From Ornithodoros turicata (Eukaryota; Arthropoda; Arachnida; Ixodida; Argasidae), in assembly GCF_037126465.1 (NCBI RefSeq), contig NC_088203.1, positions 106,813,507 through 106,877,506 of the forward strand: a stretch of DNA of 64,000 bases. The letters are read 5' to 3'. The notes under the pieces are model-generated. The model was not told the DNA's origin and did no database searches. It saw only the letters and a list, made by a program, of their open reading frames with translations. This document shows, in pieces, positions 59,413 to 64,000 of this stretch (the stretch's first letter is position 1; every line of letters begins with the position of its first letter). The translations under genes and the position numbers were made by a program.

Positions 59413-60132
59413 GACATCAAAAGCAAGCATACATTAGGTAGCTGTAACACATCGGAACCGTTCCACGGAAACATAAGAAAAAGCTTTCAAATCCAAAGAC
59501 TAGCATCGTGATGTCAGACACTGCAAAGGAATCAGGTGCTTGGCGTACCCTGTTTACGGAACTATTATCGTAAAGACGTTCCAACCTGCTAAATTTCTTG
59601 TAGTCTTTGTAACCCTTTTAAACCTCCCTTGTGAACCGGCGCCGCGATAACTCAACAAGCGAGAGTGCGCAGTTTGACGCCACGTCAGGTGTGGATTCAG
59701 CGCCTCGATTGTGTCGATCCTGTCCTTAATAACCTTGAAGGAGAGATGAGAAGCAGGGTAATTGGTTTTACATGTTGGAAGGGAACCCCGACACAATGAA
59801 GGAACTTACAAAGAGTGCATAACGGAGTTTCCATTCCAGTAATTCATAATAAAAAACAAATGACTGTACTCTTTGGCGCACTGCAAAACGCGTACGAAAT
59901 GTGATAGCACTGCACCAGACAAAGGGCGGTTCTCGCGCTGTGACCGCGTATGATCTGCGTGCGGCGCTACCGGCATGTCCGGTCGTCCAGACGACGTAGG
60001 CGACGTCACGTGAGAGCAACGCTGAGCGATCAGTGGCATGGATGAATGGGTAAAATCGTCCGCTCGAGACAAAATCGACATTTCAAAGTAACGAAACGAC
60101 TGGTCATTGCGCGTGAGCTCGTGACAAGTCAT
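59413..60132. other. No recognisable feature
   Basis: Short frames only. Confidence 0.3.
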
Positions 60133-60300
60133 AGCGAAGGCGTGAGTGGGAGGTACCCGAATCCAGGTTCCGGTTGTGCTGTCTGAGGTTTTTCCTGGGT
60201 TTTCCTCAGACGCTTTCGGACATACGCCTAGGGCGTTTGTCGTGACGTTGCCTACATCTGTGAGGTCGATAACGGCGAGATCTTGCAGAAGCACCACCAC
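60133..60300 (+). mobile_element. tRNA-derived SINE, CAC-tail subfamily, degraded 5' end
   Basis: It shares TTTTTCCTGGGTTTTCC, TCAGACGCTTTCGGACATA, CGTGACGTTGCC and a CACCACCACC tail with 47090-47312. The central GTCGGCACAGTTCC block is deleted. The A/B-box region is scrambled. Confidence 0.75.
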
Positions 60301-60896
60301 CGAAGCCGTTCATTTGTCGCGTGGTACGGAACAACGAAAAGATGAGCCCATGTACTGTAAGGAAGAAAGCCAGTTTCGTCGAAAACTGTGTTCCAGTGCT
60401 AATCACCTTTCTCCAAACGTATCACAAACACTTTACAAGGAAATTGCAGCCAAGTGTTGCGACATTTAGCGCGATGACAAAACCGCGTCGGTGGAGGGGG
60501 CAACGTTTGTAGATGAGCGGTCTTGCTTTCCTATAGGCTGGTGGCATTCTCGTCGGCGAAAGTGGCTAGCAAGTGCCGCTGGAAATCGCAACGCCTTCCG
60601 TCGTCGTCCGTAATTTTCGTTTCTTTCAACGCATATCATGCATACTTCAGTGATGGACGGTGAGACATTTATTTCCCCTGGCGACGAAACTCCCCATTCA
60701 CCATCTCGAAATAAATTTCTTGTTCCTGTCGTTTTATTTGCGTATAGCCTCACGGGATGATTCCACAGCTTATTTATACGGGAAGTGGAGCTGCCCTGAG
60801 TGGTTTAATCTGCCAGGAATGGCCATTTTGGAGTTAAGGTCTCCAGAGGTTGTCTTCTTCCCTACTGGTTAGAAACAGTGGAAGTTATCTGCCCCG
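60301..60896. other. No recognisable feature
   Basis: No domain or repeat recognised. Confidence 0.3.
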
Positions 60897-60923
60897 TTTA
60901 TTTATTTATTTATTTATTTATTT
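60897..60923. repeat. (TTTA)n microsatellite
   Basis: Six to seven TTTA units. This could be the tail of a LINE or SINE on the - strand, but no body is recognisable beside it. Confidence 0.8.
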
Positions 60924-61089
60924 GTGAAAGTGGGAGTGCCGGCGTATCGCATCGGAAAATGTTGGGTTCAATACCACGGGGGGAAGAACGAAGAAAAGTG
61001 AGCCTATAACTAGCGAAAGTAACTGAAAGCATTTGAGATTCAGACAAGCTTTCATTACAGAATCGTTACCTCTCCCAAAGAACCTTTTT

Positions 61090-61270
61090 TGACGGTTATG
61101 AATTTATTTATTTACAAATACTTCGGAGGGTCCAAGGGTTCTAACGAGTGACCTTATACTCCGCTCAAATGCACTGAGATTCGGAGATGATATACAGTCG
61201 GGAGGCAGGGAATCCCACTCCACTATGGTACGCGGAAAAAGGAACACTTAAGTATATCAACACAACTTGA
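61090..61270 (-). mobile_element. CR1-like LINE extreme 3' fragment
   Basis: The complement reads FLFPRTIVEWDSLPPDC, then NLSAFERSIRSL and a stop, followed by AATAAATAAATT (complement of 61095-61106). This is the C-terminal block of CR1-type ORF2 with its tail. Only about 180 bp remain. Confidence 0.75.
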
Positions 61271-61368
61271 AGTCGGCAAACGTAGGCTGATGAATGTGCT
61301 GCCGGACATCGAATACACCATAACTGAACATTACCGTTCTCGTTACCTTTTTCTCTTTTTTTTACTTC

Positions 61369-61500
61369 GTGTTAGAGTCTTCGGAAAACCTAGAGAAAAC
61401 CTGAGACAGCACAGCCGATGGCAGGATTTGAACATACCACCTCCCAGTCTTAAGCACGTCCTTGGCTATTACCAACGAGCAGGACGCCTCGTTACCTTAA
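61369..61500 (-). mobile_element. tRNA-derived SINE 5' half
   Basis: The complement has the B box as GTTCAAATCC near 61427, followed by TTTTCTCTAGGTTTTCCGAAG (family body) ending near 61375. The tRNA-like head is toward 61500. The 3' half is missing. Confidence 0.65.
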
Positions 61501-61570
61501 AAATGTGTTCGGCTGCTTCCTGCTTGGTGTATGCCTATACGGGGTATACGAATTTTTCAGCGCAATCGTT

Positions 61571-61752
61571 GTCAGTCCGACGAAAGGAGGTTGGAAACCC
61601 AGCCCACACCGGCATCATAGAAAAAGATAACACAGACATGGCTCATCGCGTCCGGCATCCACTGGTGTCATGCTCTCCCAATTTGAGGAACTGTCACCTT
61701 TTTGCTATCACTCTGTGGGCTGGGTTTGGAACCTCCTTTCGTCGGACTGGCA
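61571..61752. repeat. Foldback, about 38-bp arms, with weaker outer and inner similarity
   Basis: GTCAGTCCGACGAAAGGAGG at the left (to 61607) is the near-complement of 61715-61752. Adjacent sequence on both sides (TTTTTCAGCGCAATC outside, ATAGAAAAAGATAACACAG inside) also pairs imperfectly. It is probably a foldback MITE of about 250 bp. Confidence 0.8.
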
Positions 61753-61759
61753 GTGAATG

Positions 61760-63264
61760 CGCTCAAAATGTCGTCGCGCGTTATGCTTGTGTGCTCGAAA
61801 ACCATGATGTTCGGCTATTTTTTCCGATGGGATTGCTCCTGAATATCACTGTCCATTATCATGAATGTGTGTAAATTCGGCACGCTCATCACATTGGTGA
61901 AGTAAAAAGGTGACCTTTACTGGGCAAATTTCCGAGTTCAGTTCGCAAAAATATACATAATTAAACTTACGTCACACGACATTCACATCAGAAGGTGGCA
62001 AAAACCTATTAAGAAAAAAATATCGTTGACCGTATGATTCTAGGTGACGTTTATTATAATTCAACGACACATAGTAGCCGCCATTGTTTAATCAATCTCT
62101 TCCAAACCTTTTCCGTTCCCGCCCCCTTCGCGATTAGTCTTTTGGTCATACCGTAGACCCCAATCAGTTGCACAATTAATCTCGTCATCTCATCGTTTTT
62201 AATCTCACCCCTGACATTGATCCGTGTGCCATATATAGTTTATTCACTGACGTCATTCTCCATCGAGGGCACTATAGCTTCGAAAACGCGAAATCCAAGG
62301 TGACTGTCGCGACCGCGAAGTTGCCCACACCTGGTGGTGACTGATCAATCCTCGTGTTGAGAGATAAGCACGTGGTGATGCTCACGTGATACAGCCTGTG
62401 ACGTGGTACAGCGCAAAAGATATATTTCACTTCTGGTGATGCAAAATGTATGCTGTGCGTCACACACGGTCGGAGCCACTGGTGGAGTTCCGCGGAGCCG
62501 TCGTCGCCGCTGCGCTGAATTAACCCTTTCTTACAGAATCCCTCCGCCAATGTCCTGGACTTTGACTCAATGCCCCATTGGCCAACGCGCTCACTCATCA
62601 CCTTCATGCAAACACAAATGCAAAAACAAGTTCACTTCAGCTTACGTTCCACGCTATATCAATTCCGTACTTGTTATCGTAATTCAAAACTTTTATTGAG
62701 TAACGGAGCTATAGAGTCGAAATTACACCGGACTCTTTCTTGCTTCGGCACTAAGCAGTGAACGTCGTTTCAGCTCGTGCATCAGTGTTTTTAGTCCACG
62801 TGCCACGTCATGGAGCAGTTCCGGCGAAAAATATAGTGCTCTTTGCGAGGCGGATTGGCGTAGCTATCCGAAGGACGTGAAGATCAACGTTGTCAGTGGA
62901 ACATTCTGTACTGTTGATGCCTGTTGATGAAGTGTTGGTGCCTACAATTCAGTGAATTGGTATTAAAAAATGCAGCAGTGTGCGTCATGCTGCGCATATA
63001 CGGAACACTACGATCGGACCTGTTTCAAATCCACAAGGTCGCGATAGGTACGCGCGCGCTCCTCCTGCTATCTCATTGGATGCCGCCAATCTTTGCCATT
63101 CGTTGCCTCAAAAGACGACTCTGTTTTCATTGCGTTTTCCTTCTAAACGGTAGAGCTGTGTCAACTAATTTTGCTTGCGTTATACCAACTAAAACACGTA
63201 CTTTCATTTGAGAGCAAGTTGTTTTTGCATTGTAGTGCCACTTTAAGAGCATAGCAAGTTTTTC
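61760..63264. other. No recognisable gene
   Basis: Short frames only. Confidence 0.3.
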
Positions 63265-63350
63265 GTTTTTTTTCCTCCACTTGCTTGTCCCATGGTGAGC
63301 GGGTTCATATTTCCATATTTTTTCTCCTACCATCATCATCATCATCATAA
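63265..63350 (-). repeat. Dispersed GATGATG repeat, copy 2
   Basis: The complement reads GATGATGATGATGATGG, then AGGAGAAAAAATATGG and GAACCCGCTCACCATGGGAC with AAGCAAG. It is parallel to 59345-59412. Confidence 0.5.
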
Positions 63351-64000
63351 TCTATGTTTTATCTAACACTTTTCCATGCATTTCTATGCCAAAGCGCGCC
63401 TTATATACGGAAAAATTCAGTACATAGTTTTTGTAGCCTTCCCCTCTCTCATTGACGTCTTCGTAGCCATCTACATTATAACACCCTCACGGATCTACCT
63501 AAAGGCTGCCGACTTGAAGCAAGAATTTCGCAATTAATAATCCTGGCGACCTTTCAATTCGCGGTCTTTTAATTAGCGGCGATTGGTCCTAGCGCACTTT
63601 AATTAATGTTTTATCGAGAGCGGTGGAATCAAAGAAGTATCCCGCGGTAGTTTCTATATTTAATCAGCATTAAATTGGCGTACTTACGATTGTTATGCTT
63701 CGTGCAACGGTTGGGAAATAAGAGACCAAACGAGTAATTACTGTGTACAGTAGCAGAATACCACACAGTGAAGTAGCTGCTGTATCAAGTTGAAGCATCG
63801 ATAAATAGCAGACCTCTTACCAAGATAGCAACTGAGCCCCAGGGAGTGCTCACGCCGCCCCACTTCTTAATTGGAAACCGTTTGTTCAGGCTACCGTCCG
63901 CACAAACTTGCCAGCAAGAAGCCGAGATCTTTGCGTTACGCAACCGAAGCGAAAAACGACAGCAAGCTTTGGAGATGTTCTGGAAGAGCTGGAAGCGATA
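63351..64000. other. No recognisable feature
   Basis: AT-rich, with TTTAATTA motifs near 63570-63605. No gene seen before the window edge. Confidence 0.3.

Noticed and set aside
61290..61874. 194-residue + strand frame
   Set aside because: It runs through a SINE fragment and a foldback element; no domain is visible.

Overview
The window is eukaryotic, from an arthropod and most likely an arachnid or tick-like genome. This rests on a seven-transmembrane receptor exon of arthropod oxytocin/vasopressin (inotocin) receptor type, GT-AG splice signals, pol-III (tRNA-derived) SINEs, and many CR1-like and RNase-H-bearing I-like LINE remnants, including a dispersed repeat that I recall as common in ticks. 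The lineage is inference; nothing here names a species. There are no operons, ribosome binding sites or other bacterial features.

Layout. 1-5325 is an uninterrupted ATGG tetranucleotide microsatellite that runs off the left edge. A splice acceptor (to 5476) and the first coding exon of the receptor (5502-6354) follow. The exon ends at a GT donor right after TM6; the TM7 exon is not visible. 6.4-10.7 kb is non-coding with a dispersed repeat and a TIR element. 10731-23569 is a satellite array of 55 units of 233 bp plus 23 bp, with a 3-unit higher-order register on the left, a homogenised centre and a duplicated 5-unit higher-order repeat on the right.

From 23.6 to 64 kb I find no host gene. 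The DNA is layered transposon debris: CR1-like LINE fragments (25.1-26.8, 36.3-44.8, 45.7-46.5, 50.5-51.7, 61.1 kb), I-like LINEs with RNase H (27.3-27.9, 31.5-32.3, 36.6-42.9, 49.9-50.5, 51.7-52.6, 56.3-58.0 kb), tRNA-derived SINEs, mariner-like and other MITEs, foldbacks, and three tandem tRNA-like sequences (34.1-34.9 kb).

The best-resolved structure is a stack at 36.3-44.8 kb. A CR1-like LINE on the + strand is split by a near-full-length I-like LINE on the - strand, which is itself split by a 607-bp TIR element. The downstream half of the CR1 is interrupted by a SINE and by a mariner-like MITE, and the MITE carries a second SINE. Target-site duplications are visible for most of these events, so their relative order can be read.

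All LINE open reading frames are broken (frameshifts, stops, a changed RT catalytic residue), so none of the copies seen here looks autonomous. The only candidate functional protein-coding sequence is the receptor exon.
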